DNA of 20,485 bases, taken from DATAEU01 sp046735355. GTDB taxonomy: Bacteria > Actinomycetota > UBA4738 > HRBIN12. Shown piece after piece: positions 7,780-13,893 of this stretch (the stretch's first letter is position 1; the number at the start of each line of letters is the position of its first letter). Made by a program: the position numbers and the translations under genes. The notes below the pieces were generated by a model. The model worked only from the letters and a program-made list of their open reading frames with translations, had not been told where the DNA came from and ran no database searches. The stretch spans positions 1 to 20,485 of the forward strand of contig JBKPTC010000075.1 in assembly GCA_046735355.1 (NCBI GenBank). Direction: 5' to 3'.

Positions 7780-7815
7780 GACGGGGCGGCCCGTTTGACC
7801 GCCGTTCAGGAACGG
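7771..7815. repeat. Pair of palindromes in the tetR leader
   Basis: CCCCGT-TCAG-ACGGGG (7771-7786) and CCGTTC-AG-GAACGG (7802-7815) are both perfect inverted repeats and share CCGTTCAG. They lie in the untranslated leader if translation begins at 7864. They could be extra regulator sites (CGTTC/GAACG half-sites inverted relative to O1-O3) or RNA hairpins. Confidence 0.5.
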
Positions 7816-7863
7816 ACGCCCGACGAGGCCGGGCCGGCGGACAGGAACAGGAAGGGACCCTCG

Positions 7864-8538
7864 GTGTCGACGCGCCCCAGGCCGCAGTCACGGCCGCAGC
7901 CAAGGCCGCAGCCAAGGCCACAGCCACGGCCACAGAAGGACCGTCACCAGGAGATCCTCGACGCCGCGGCGCGCGTGATCACCGAGCGCGGTCTGGCCGA
8001 GACGCGCATCTCGGACGTCGCCGAGGAGGCCGGCGTGTCGCCCGGCCTGATCCTGTACTACTTCGAGTCCAAGGACCGGCTGCTGTCCGAGGCGCTGACG
8101 TACGCCAACGACCAGTTCTATCTCCGGATGTCGCGCGAGATCCGCCGCATCCCGAGCGCCAAGGAGCAGCTGCAGCGGCTCGTGGATCTGTCGGTCCCCG
8201 GGTTCCTGCCCGAGTACGGGCGTCTGGACGAGTGGGCGCTGTGGATCGAGGTCTGGGTCCGCGCGCTGCGCGATCCGCAGATGGCCAAGGACCGCGAGGC
8301 GCTCGACCAGCGGTGGCGTCAGTCGATCGCCGACATCATCCGCGCCGGGCAGGCGTCGGGCGAGTTCGGCCCGGGCGACGCCGACGAGCTCGCGATGCGC
8401 GTCGGCTCGCTGATCGACGGGCTCGCGATCCAGGTCGTCATGAACGACAGCCAGGTGACGCCGCACCGCATGCATCGAGCGGTGTGGGAGGTCGCGGCGC
8501 GCGAGCTCGGCTTCGAGCTCGAGCCGGCCACCGCCTGA
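7864..8538 (+). CDS. TetR-family transcriptional regulator with Pro-Arg-Gln repeat tail
   Basis: A 224-residue regulator. GTG 7864 is chosen because AGGAAGGG ends seven bases upstream; the longer frame from TTG 7795 has no ribosome-binding site and would swallow a palindrome and most of the leader. Residues 6-24 are a low-complexity basic tail of five RPQ(P/S)-type units encoded by imperfect 12-base repeats (7879-7938). The helix-turn-helix covers about 30-68 ('ILDAAARVITERG' and 'ISDVAEEAGVSPGLILYYF', then 'KDRLLSEAL'). The ligand domain follows ('WALWIEVWVRALRDPQMA'), similar to BetI/TetR_C_6-type C-termini. It is co-transcribed with the dehydrogenase 11 bases downstream and divergent from the flavoprotein. 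Likely a repressor that responds to an acyl-CoA or related catabolite; the ligand is inferred from context only. Confidence 0.88.
   Translation: MSTRPRPQSRPQPRPQPRPQPRPQKDRHQEILDAAARVITERGLAETRISDVAEEAGVSPGLILYYFESKDRLLSEALTYANDQFYLRMSREIRRIPSAKEQLQRLVDLSVPGFLPEYGRLDEWALWIEVWVRALRDPQMAKDREALDQRWRQSIADIIRAGQASGEFGPGDADELAMRVGSLIDGLAIQVVMNDSQVTPHRMHRAVWEVAARELGFELEPATA
7879..7938 (+). repeat. Five imperfect 12-bp tandem repeats in tetR
   Basis: Units at 7879, 7891, 7903, 7915 and 7927 follow the pattern (A/C)GGCC(G/A)CAGCCA and encode Arg-Pro-Gln-Pro/Ser. Repeats of this kind expand and contract by slippage without shifting the frame. Confidence 0.8.
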
Positions 8539-8549
8539 TCGCTTCGAAG

Positions 8550-9704
8550 ATGGACTTCTCGCTCTCCGACGAGCACGCGATGCTCGTCGACACCGTTCGA
8601 TCGTTCGTCAAGCGCGAGCTCATGCCGTTCGAGGACGAGGTCGAGCGCACCGACGAGGTCCGCCCCGAGCTCGCGCGCCGGATCCGCGACCGCGCGATCG
8701 AGGCCGGCCTGTACGCCGCGAACCTGCCGGCCGAGGTCGGGGGCGGCGGGCTCGATTTCCTCGGCCTCGCCTTGCTCGAACGCGAGCTGGGCGCCACGAG
8801 CTGGGGCCTCCAGACCAACGTCGGCCGCCCGTCGAGGATCCTCATGGCGTGCCGGGGTGAGCAGCGCGACCGGTACCTGCTCCCCGCGGCGCGCGGCGAG
8901 ATCTCCGAGTGCTTCGCGCTGACCGAGCCCGACTCGGGCTCCGACGCGCCGATGGGGATCCGGACGCGGGCCGTGCGCGACGGGGACGAATGGGTGCTGA
9001 ACGGCCGGAAGCACTTCATCAGCAACGCCGACGTCGCGGACGTCGCGATCGTGTTCGCGGTGACGGGTTCGGACGAGACGGACCGCGGCCCGCGCAACCG
9101 CATCACCGCGTTCCTGGTCGACCGCGGAACGCCCGGGTTCGAGGTGACGCGTGGCGCGAGGGCCGTCGGCCACCACGGCTACCACCACTGCGAGCTGACG
9201 TTCACCGACTGCCGGGTCTCGGACGGACAGGTGCTCGGCGCCGAGGGCGAGGGCATCGAGCTCGCGAACCGCTGGCTGCACGACGGCCGGGTGATGGTCG
9301 CGGCGAACTGCGTCGGCCGGGCCCGGAGAGTGCTCGATCTCGCGACCGCGTGGGCGAGGGACCGGAAGCAGTTCGGCAAGCCGATCGGCTCGTTCCAGGG
9401 CGTGAGCTTCAAGCTCGCCGACATGCGCACGGAGCTCGAGGCCGCCGAGCTGCTGACGCTTCGAACGGCGTGGAAGCTCGACCGCGGCGAGGCGTCGGAC
9501 GCCGACTGCTCGATGGCCAAGCTCTACGCGAGCGAGATGCTCGGACAGCTGACCGACAACGCGGTGCAGATCTTCGGCGGGATGGGCGTCGTGGCGGACG
9601 CGCCCATCGAGCGCTTCTGGCGCGACGCGCGCATCGAACGCATCTGGGACGGCACCAGCGAGATCCACCGCCACGTCATCGCGCGCGCGATGCTTCGCGG
9701 CTGA
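8550..9704 (+). CDS. Acyl-CoA dehydrogenase family protein (Asp at usual catalytic Glu)
   Basis: A 384-residue member of the acyl-CoA dehydrogenase family (FAD-dependent alpha,beta-dehydrogenation of acyl-CoA). The N-terminal helical domain is followed by 'CFALTEPDSGSDA' (121-133, flavin/substrate loop), 'CSMAKLYASEM' (320-330), 'QIFGGMGV' (340-347) and the C-terminal 'RIWDGTSEIHR' (364-374). Most relatives have Glu in the 'YEGT/WEGT' position; here it is Asp367. The alternative site on helix G, Glu in isovaleryl-CoA-type enzymes, is Gly246. The enzyme may therefore be slow, may use another base or may have a different reaction. It starts at ATG 8550, 11 bases after the tetR stop, so the two are one operon. 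Likely partner in the same pathway as the CoA ligase and flavoprotein. Confidence 0.9.
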   Translation: MDFSLSDEHAMLVDTVRSFVKRELMPFEDEVERTDEVRPELARRIRDRAIEAGLYAANLPAEVGGGGLDFLGLALLERELGATSWGLQTNVGRPSRILMACRGEQRDRYLLPAARGEISECFALTEPDSGSDAPMGIRTRAVRDGDEWVLNGRKHFISNADVADVAIVFAVTGSDETDRGPRNRITAFLVDRGTPGFEVTRGARAVGHHGYHHCELTFTDCRVSDGQVLGAEGEGIELANRWLHDGRVMVAANCVGRARRVLDLATAWARDRKQFGKPIGSFQGVSFKLADMRTELEAAELLTLRTAWKLDRGEASDADCSMAKLYASEMLGQLTDNAVQIFGGMGVVADAPIERFWRDARIERIWDGTSEIHRHVIARAMLRG

Positions 9705-9718
9705 CGCACGAGCCGCGA
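9695..9718 (+). terminator. Hairpin overlapping the dehydrogenase stop
   Basis: TCGCGGCT, an 8-base loop, AGCCGCGA: a perfect 8-bp stem that includes the stop codon region and lies between convergent genes. There is no T-run, so it is only a candidate intrinsic terminator. Confidence 0.35.
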
Positions 9719-9738
9719 GCGAGACGCTGCTCCGACCA

Positions 9739-10248
9739 TCACTCCGTCGCGCTGCCGCGACGGATCCTTCCCGCGAGCTGTGACATGATCGCGAGCGCGA
9801 CCGACGGCTCCTTGCTCACGAGTTTCTTGAACGCCGCACGCGACAATCGCACCGCGAGGACGTCCCCGTCCGCGACGACGGTCGCTGAACGAGGGCCGCC
9901 GTCGATCAGCGACATCTCGCCGAAGAAGTCGCCCGGCCCGAGCCGGGCGATCGCCCGACCGGTCGGGATCTTCGACCGGTACACCTTGGCCTGGCCGTTG
10001 GCGATCGCGTAGAAGGCCGATCCTGGGAGCCCGGCCTCGACGATGACGCGGCCGTCCCGGTAGCGCACCTCGTCAGCCAACGACGCGATCCGACGAAGGT
10101 GCCGGCGTGACAACCCCGAGAAGAGGGGAACGTCTTCGAGCAGTCCGATCACGGCCGAGCGATCCCCGCGGCGGCCGGCCGAGGCCGTGGTCGACGCCGC
10201 CGAGGCGACAACACCACCCGGAGTCATCGTCATCCCGACCCTGGCCAT
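9739..10248 (-). CDS. Stand-alone cyclic-nucleotide-binding (CRP-type) domain protein
   Basis: A 169-residue protein with a good ribosome-binding site (GGAGGG, six bases before the ATG at 10248). Residues 1-30 are Ala/Gly-rich and probably disordered. Residues 33-150 form one CAP-ED/cNMP-binding fold: 'LLEDVPLFSGLSRRHLRRIASL', then 'GSAFYAIANGQAKVYR', then the phosphate-binding cassette 'GDFFGEMSLIDGGPRSATV' with Glu111 and Arg120, the residues that hold cyclic nucleotide phosphate. There is no C-terminal winged helix, so it is not a DNA-binding CRP; it resembles single-domain cNMP sensors. It follows the MFS gene on the same strand after ~120 bases. Partner protein unknown. Confidence 0.85.
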   Translation of the reverse strand: MARVGMTMTPGGVVASAASTTASAGRRGDRSAVIGLLEDVPLFSGLSRRHLRRIASLADEVRYRDGRVIVEAGLPGSAFYAIANGQAKVYRSKIPTGRAIARLGPGDFFGEMSLIDGGPRSATVVADGDVLAVRLSRAAFKKLVSKEPSVALAIMSQLAGRIRRGSATE

Positions 10249-10297
10249 CCGACTCCCTCCGCCATCGAGGACGCGTCCGATCTGCGGCTACGGTAAT

Positions 10298-10311
10298 CCG
10301 GTCCGGACCGG
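10298..10311. promoter_or_regulatory. 14-bp perfect palindrome upstream of the cNMP-binding gene
   Basis: CCGGTCCGGACCGG lies ~50 bases before the ATG of the cyclic-nucleotide-binding gene. A TACCGT -10-like box sits beside it on the minus strand. No -35 is convincing. Operator or chance GC palindrome. Confidence 0.3.
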
Positions 10312-10368
10312 CGCGCCACCGGAACGACGGCCGGGATCTTCGTTCGAGGAAGCGCGGCGTGACGCGGA

Positions 10369-11547
10369 TCACGTCTCCGCGGCCGCTGTCGGAGCGACCA
10401 CTGCCGGTGTTGTGCGCCGCCGCCACATCCACGCCGCGGCGCCGAACCCGAACACCGAGAGCCCGAGGAACCACACGCGATCGTCGACGAACTGCGCCGC
10501 CGTACCGCCGATCATCGGCCCCGCGAGACCGGACACGGCCCACACGAGATTGATCAGCGCCCCCACGACCGCGACGCTGAACCCGCCCTCGGCCGCGCCC
10601 GCGACCCCCAGCGGATACGTCAGCGCCACCAACACGCCGGTCGTAACGCCCATCGCGAGCAGGAACACGATCGTCGGGACCGGCGCGGTTCCCGTCACCG
10701 CGATCAGCACGCACACCGCGAACGCGAGCGTCCACGCGGCGGACAGCCGGATCGTGGCGTAGCGCTCGGCGCGGCGCGACGTGACCGCGCTCGTGATGAC
10801 GAACACGATCGACACCGCCGAGAAGACGAGCCCGATCTTCGACGCGCTGAAGCCGTGGTCGGCGAGCCGGAGCGGCGTGAGGAGCTCGGCGCTCATCCAC
10901 ATCAGCGCGACCGCAAGCGTCAGCACGAGACTCGCGACCATCATCACGTCGGCGCGCGCGTCGCGAACCATCTCACGGAGCGGCGGGCCCGGTTCGACGG
11001 TTCGGCCCCCGTGGGTCGGCACAATCGCGAGCGCGAGCAGCATCAGCCCGACCACCCCGCCGAGCAAGACGAACGGCGTGCCGAGCGAGTAGCGCTCGCC
11101 GAGCGCTCCGGTCACCGCCGGCCCGATCAGGCTTCCGGCGCCGACGACCGACGTCGTGAGCGCGAGCGCACGCGCGCCCTCCGCGCTCGCCTCGTGGAGC
11201 CACGCGGTCGCCGTCACCCACATCGCCCCGAGCCCGATGCCGAACACGAACCGTCCGGCGAGCAGCGCCGGAAACGAGCCCGAGAGCCCGACGCCGAGGT
11301 TCCCGATCGCGAGCGCGGCCAGACTGCACAGCGTCAGCGTCCGGACGGAGAACCGGTTCGCGAGCGCGCTCGCCGGAAGGCTGACGAGCAGGATTCCGAC
11401 CGACGCGACCGCGACGATCAGCCCCGCCGCGACGTCGGTCAGGTGGTACCGCTGCTGGAACGACGGCAGCAGCGGCGAGATCCCCGCCCAGCCGAGCTCG
11501 GCGGAGAAGATCGCGCCGAACAGGAGCACAACCGTCGCGCGTCGCAC
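10369..11547 (-). CDS. MFS transporter, 12-helix, drug/metabolite exporter type
   Basis: About 392 residues from GTG 11547, which places the start five residues before the first helix as is normal for the family; ATG 11589 would add 14 polar residues and is possible. Twelve hydrophobic segments can be followed. The loop between helices 2 and 3 has 'ALANRFSVRTL', the degenerate motif A of major facilitator proteins. Helices 4-5 have 'GRFVFGIGLGAMWVTATAW' and 'GAGSLIGPAVTGALGERY', the latter resembling the antiporter motif C. A basic tail follows the final helix ('WMWRRRTTP'). It is probably a proton-driven exporter of an unknown small molecule. It is divergent from the hicA-hicB pair and followed on its own strand by the cyclic-nucleotide-binding gene. 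Confidence 0.85.
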   Translation of the reverse strand: MRRATVVLLFGAIFSAELGWAGISPLLPSFQQRYHLTDVAAGLIVAVASVGILLVSLPASALANRFSVRTLTLCSLAALAIGNLGVGLSGSFPALLAGRFVFGIGLGAMWVTATAWLHEASAEGARALALTTSVVGAGSLIGPAVTGALGERYSLGTPFVLLGGVVGLMLLALAIVPTHGGRTVEPGPPLREMVRDARADVMMVASLVLTLAVALMWMSAELLTPLRLADHGFSASKIGLVFSAVSIVFVITSAVTSRRAERYATIRLSAAWTLAFAVCVLIAVTGTAPVPTIVFLLAMGVTTGVLVALTYPLGVAGAAEGGFSVAVVGALINLVWAVSGLAGPMIGGTAAQFVDDRVWFLGLSVFGFGAAAWMWRRRTTPAVVAPTAAAET

Positions 11548-11643
11548 GCCGACGAGTCTCGCAGACGGACACGACCTCACCTGCGGCATGCCGCTGGACG
11601 CGCGCCGGAACGCATATCGTAGTCGACCGGTACGGTGGCGCGC

Positions 11644-11900
11644 ATGGATCCTCGGCGACTGTTCCGACGCGTCGTTCGAGGATCCGTCCGGAACGTCGCG
11701 TTCAACGACATGTGTGCACTCGTGGAGGCGTTCGGGTTCGAACGGAAGCGAGCGACGGGGAGTCACCACATATTCGGCTACGCCGAGATCCCTGAGTTCT
11801 CAACCTCCAGAACGTCGACGGCCACGCGAAGCCGTACCAGATACGGCAGTTCCTGAGGCTCGTCGAGCGCTACTCTTTGACGCTGGAGGAGCGGCCGTGA
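11644..11900 (+). pseudogene. hicA: HicA-type mRNA interferase toxin, frameshifted
   Basis: From ATG 11644 the frame encodes 'RNVAFNDMCALVEAFGFERK' and 'ATGSHHIFGY', the dsRBD-like HicA fold with its catalytic Gly-Ser-His (near residue 41). After 'AEIPEF' (11799) the frame turns to nonsense and stops near 11856. The expected HicA ending continues one frame over from 11799 to the TGA at 11898: 'LNLQNVDGHAKPYQIRQ', then 'LRLVERYSLTLEERP'. Restoring one C (TTCTC to TTCCTC) would give an intact protein of about 85 residues. The sequence at the break is not a recognisable slippery heptamer, so programmed frameshifting is unlikely. It is either a genuine inactivating deletion or a base-level sequence error. 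The stop overlaps the hicB start (GTGA). Confidence 0.8.
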
Positions 11901-12112
11901 AGCACTACCACATCAACGTCTTCTGGAGCGAGGAGGACGGCGGATACATCGCGGACATCCCCGACCTCGAGGGGTGCTCTGCCTTCGGGACGACTCCCGA
12001 GGAAGCCGTCACCGCCGTCAACGAAGCGAAGGCGGCATGGCTGGCGACCGCCCGGGCCGAGGGCCGGCCGATCCCTCGGCCGCGGTATCGCCCGGCGATC
12101 TACGCCCCCTGA
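11897..12112 (+). CDS. hicB: HicB-type antitoxin (short form)
   Basis: A 71-residue protein from GTG 11897, whose start overlaps the hicA stop by the GTGA tetranucleotide and is preceded by GGAGGAG; this is classic toxin-antitoxin coupling. The sequence 'INVFWSEEDGGYIADIPDLEGCSAFGTTPEEAV' is the degraded RNase-H-like HicB fold, followed by a helix 'EAKAAWLATARAEGRPIP'. No C-terminal helix-turn-helix or ribbon-helix-helix is present, so autoregulation by this protein alone is doubtful. It should neutralise HicA by direct binding. It remains intact while its toxin is broken, as expected if the toxin were lost first, or if the hicA break is an artefact. Confidence 0.85.
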   Translation: MKHYHINVFWSEEDGGYIADIPDLEGCSAFGTTPEEAVTAVNEAKAAWLATARAEGRPIPRPRYRPAIYAP

Positions 12113-12125
12113 AAGGGCACCCGAG

Positions 12126-13301
12126 TCATCCCGCGAGCTCGCGGGCGCCGCGCTTCGCGAGCTGGGCGAACGCGATGTTCCGCTGGATCTCGCTCGTGCC
12201 CTCCCAGATGCGGTCGACGCGCACCTCGCGGTAGAAGCGCTCGGCGACGTTCTCGCGCATGTAGCCGCGGCCGCCGAAGATCTGCACCGCGCGGTCGGCC
12301 ACGCGGTTGGCCATCTCGCTCGCGTACAGCTTGGCCATCGAGCAGTGCGCGTGTTGGATCTTCACGTCGGCGCCGTCGTCGATCTCCTGCGCGAGGCGGT
12401 ACGTCATGAGCCGAGCCGCCCACAGCTCGGTCACCGAGTCCGCGAGCATGTGCTGGATCGCCTGGAACTCGGCGATCGGCTGCCCGAACTGCACCCGCTC
12501 CTTCGCGAACGCGGTCGCCTCGTCGATCAGCCGCTCGGCGGCGCCGCAGCATCGAGCCGCGATCATCAGCCGCTCGTAGCGGAACCACGCGTACGTGAAC
12601 CCCATGCCGTCGCCCTCGGCGCCGATCAGGTTGGACGCCGGGACGCGCACGTCCTCGAAGTCGAGGATCGCGTGATGGTGCGAGAACGTGTGCGAGTACG
12701 GCGGGTTGTCGACCACGATCATGCCCGCCGTCGGGTTGTCGACGATGAACAGCGCGTGCTCGCCCTCGTGCTCGCCGCCGACCAGCCGGCCCTGGAAGAT
12801 GACGAGCTGCGCCTTGTTGAACGACGTGACGTGCCACTTGCGGCCGTTCAGGACGTATCCGTCGCCGTCGCGGCGCGCCGTGGCCTCGATCGCGTCGACG
12901 TCGGACCCGGCCCCCGGCTCGGTGATCGCGTAGCACTCGGACAGCTCGCCGCGCACGATCGGCTTCAGGTACCGCTCGACCTGATCGTCGGTGAACACGC
13001 CGAGCGCCCACTCCGGCCCGGTGTGCAGGACCCACCCGAGGCCGTTCGTCACGCGCCCGATCTGCTCGCTCACGAGGACCTGCTGGAACATCGAGAGGCC
13101 GTCGCCGCCGAGGTCCCTCGGCATGTTGATCGCCGACAGGCCCATCTCGTTCAGGAGCTTCTTCTGCCGTTCGATCGCGTCGTCCGGGATCACGCCGCCG
13201 TTCATCTCGGCCTCGACCTCGAACGGGATCAGCTCCTCGTCGACGAATCGACGCATCCTGTCTTGGATCGCCCGGTCCTCGTCGGTCATGGGATACGCCA
13301 C
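12126..13301 (-). CDS. Acyl-CoA dehydrogenase family protein
   Basis: A 391-residue FAD-dependent acyl-CoA dehydrogenase. GTG 13301 is chosen because GGAGGTGA (13317-13310) sits eight bases before it; GTG 13313 would overlap that element and ATG 13289 is too far. Motifs: 'CYAITEPGAGSDVDA' (123-137, flavin-binding loop), 'NGRKWHVTS' (152-160), 'CSMAKLYASEM' (320-330), 'QIFGGRGYMRE' (340-350) and 'RIWEGTSEIQR' (364-374) with Glu367 at the usual catalytic-base position. Glu243 on helix G ('RYERLMIAA') is also present, as in isovaleryl-CoA-type enzymes. It is monocistronic as far as visible and carries the perfect copy of the TGAA-N6-TTCA operator in its promoter, tying it to the locus at 5.9-9.7 kb. 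Likely oxidises a branched or medium acyl-CoA; substrate not determinable. Confidence 0.9.
   Translation of the reverse strand: MAYPMTDEDRAIQDRMRRFVDEELIPFEVEAEMNGGVIPDDAIERQKKLLNEMGLSAINMPRDLGGDGLSMFQQVLVSEQIGRVTNGLGWVLHTGPEWALGVFTDDQVERYLKPIVRGELSECYAITEPGAGSDVDAIEATARRDGDGYVLNGRKWHVTSFNKAQLVIFQGRLVGGEHEGEHALFIVDNPTAGMIVVDNPPYSHTFSHHHAILDFEDVRVPASNLIGAEGDGMGFTYAWFRYERLMIAARCCGAAERLIDEATAFAKERVQFGQPIAEFQAIQHMLADSVTELWAARLMTYRLAQEIDDGADVKIQHAHCSMAKLYASEMANRVADRAVQIFGGRGYMRENVAERFYREVRVDRIWEGTSEIQRNIAFAQLAKRGARELAG
12130..12145. terminator. 16-bp perfect palindrome at convergent gene ends
   Basis: CCCGCGAGCTCGCGGG lies in the last codons of the minus-strand dehydrogenase and just past the hicB stop. 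As RNA it folds to a 6-bp GC stem with an AGCU loop from either strand. There is no T-run. It could act as a bidirectional transcription stop. Confidence 0.3.
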
Positions 13302-13325
13302 GGGTCGCCTCACCTCCAGGCGCGG

Positions 13326-13356
13326 AGCATACGCCGAGCCCTGAACGACCGTTCAA
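13326..13356 (-). promoter_or_regulatory. Promoter of the 12126-13301 dehydrogenase gene
   Basis: On the minus strand, TTGAAC (13356-13351), a 19-base spacer and TATGCT (13331-13326). The -10 fits TANNNT. The predicted transcript starts near 13319, just before the ribosome-binding site. The operator at 13342-13355 occupies the -35/spacer region. Confidence 0.55.
13342..13355. promoter_or_regulatory. Operator O3, perfect TGAACG-N2-CGTTCA palindrome
   Basis: TGAACGACCGTTCA has six-base arms and a two-base centre. It is followed by an overlapping GTTCAAGAAC palindrome (13351-13360). It shares layout and sequence with O1 and O2 beside the TetR gene. Likely a TetR-type operator blocking the promoter at 13326-13356. 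Confidence 0.6.
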
Positions 13357-13450
13357 GAACCGCACACGCGATCGCATCGCGCGTCCGTTTGGACGAGAAT
13401 CCGTGGATGCATCCGATGGCTCGCGGCGCGGCGACCGTACGTCCCTCGAC

Positions 13451-13879
13451 ATGACGGGACCCGCCGTCGTGCCAGTTCCGCAGCCGGCCGCAGGTGACGG
13501 GGTCGTCCGGGCCGCGCCGCGCGTCCTGCTTCGAATCGAGGGCGCCGTGCTCCTGGCGTTGTCGGTCTTCGCATACGCACGCTACGGGTCCTCGTGGTGG
13601 TTGTTCGCGCTCCTGCTGTTGGCGCCGGACGTCGGTGCGTTGGGATACCTGGCGGGATCGCGGATCGGCGCGTGGAGCTACAACGCGCTCCACACGTACC
13701 TTGGCCCGGCGGCCGTGGTCGCGATCGGCGTGGTCGGTGGGTCGGCGGTCGTGCTGTCGATCGGGTTCATCTGGTTCGCGCACATCGGCATGGACCGCGC
13801 GCTCGGGTACGGCCTCAAGTACGACGACGCGTTCGGGCACACGCATCTCGGATACATCGGACGGAGCCGCGGCCGATAG
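13451..13879 (+). CDS. DUF4260-family membrane protein
   Basis: A 142-residue integral membrane protein from ATG 13451; a GTG at 13403 is possible but would add an unconserved polar tail. The family hallmarks are visible in order: 'RIEGAVLLALSVFAYAR', 'WLFALLLLAPDVGALGYLAG', 'WSYNALHTYLGPA', a hydrophobic helix, then 'IWFAHIGMDRALGYGLKY' and 'GHTHLGYIGR'. This conserved set of Asp, His and Arg residues between four helices defines DUF4260, whose function is unknown. It is followed after 14 bases by the epimerase gene, so the two are probably co-transcribed. No convincing promoter was found in the 150 bases upstream, where the minus-strand dehydrogenase promoter lies. Confidence 0.85.
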   Translation: MTGPAVVPVPQPAAGDGVVRAAPRVLLRIEGAVLLALSVFAYARYGSSWWLFALLLLAPDVGALGYLAGSRIGAWSYNALHTYLGPAAVVAIGVVGGSAVVLSIGFIWFAHIGMDRALGYGLKYDDAFGHTHLGYIGRSRGR

Positions 13880-13893
13880 CATCCGACGCGACC

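Noticed and set aside
7795..7863. TTG 7795 as the tetR start
   Set aside because: No ribosome-binding site, and it would place a palindrome and the leader inside the coding region. GTG 7864 has AGGAAGGG at ideal spacing.
7879..7938. The 12-bp repeats as a CRISPR-like or integration array
   Set aside because: There are no spacers; the units are contiguous, in frame and encode a regular peptide repeat.
8319..9674. 451-codon minus-strand frame opposite tetR and the dehydrogenase
   Set aside because: No family signature and an antisense-like composition; the plus-strand dehydrogenase is complete and motif-rich.
11615..11620. TATCGT as the -10 of a hicA promoter
   Set aside because: It fits TANNNT and lies 24 bases before the ATG, but no -35 is visible at the right distance, so it is too weak to list as a promoter.
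11790..11810. Programmed -1 frameshift in hicA
   Set aside because: The sequence around GAGTTCTC is not an X XXY YYZ slippery heptamer and no obvious downstream pseudoknot is seen; a one-base deletion is simpler.
13403..13450. GTG 13403 as the start of the DUF4260 gene
   Set aside because: The added 16 residues are polar and unlike the family N-terminus; ATG 13451 gives the usual length.
12345..13454. 369-codon plus-strand frame opposite the second dehydrogenase
   Set aside because: Same antisense-shadow pattern, and it runs through the promoter and operator region.
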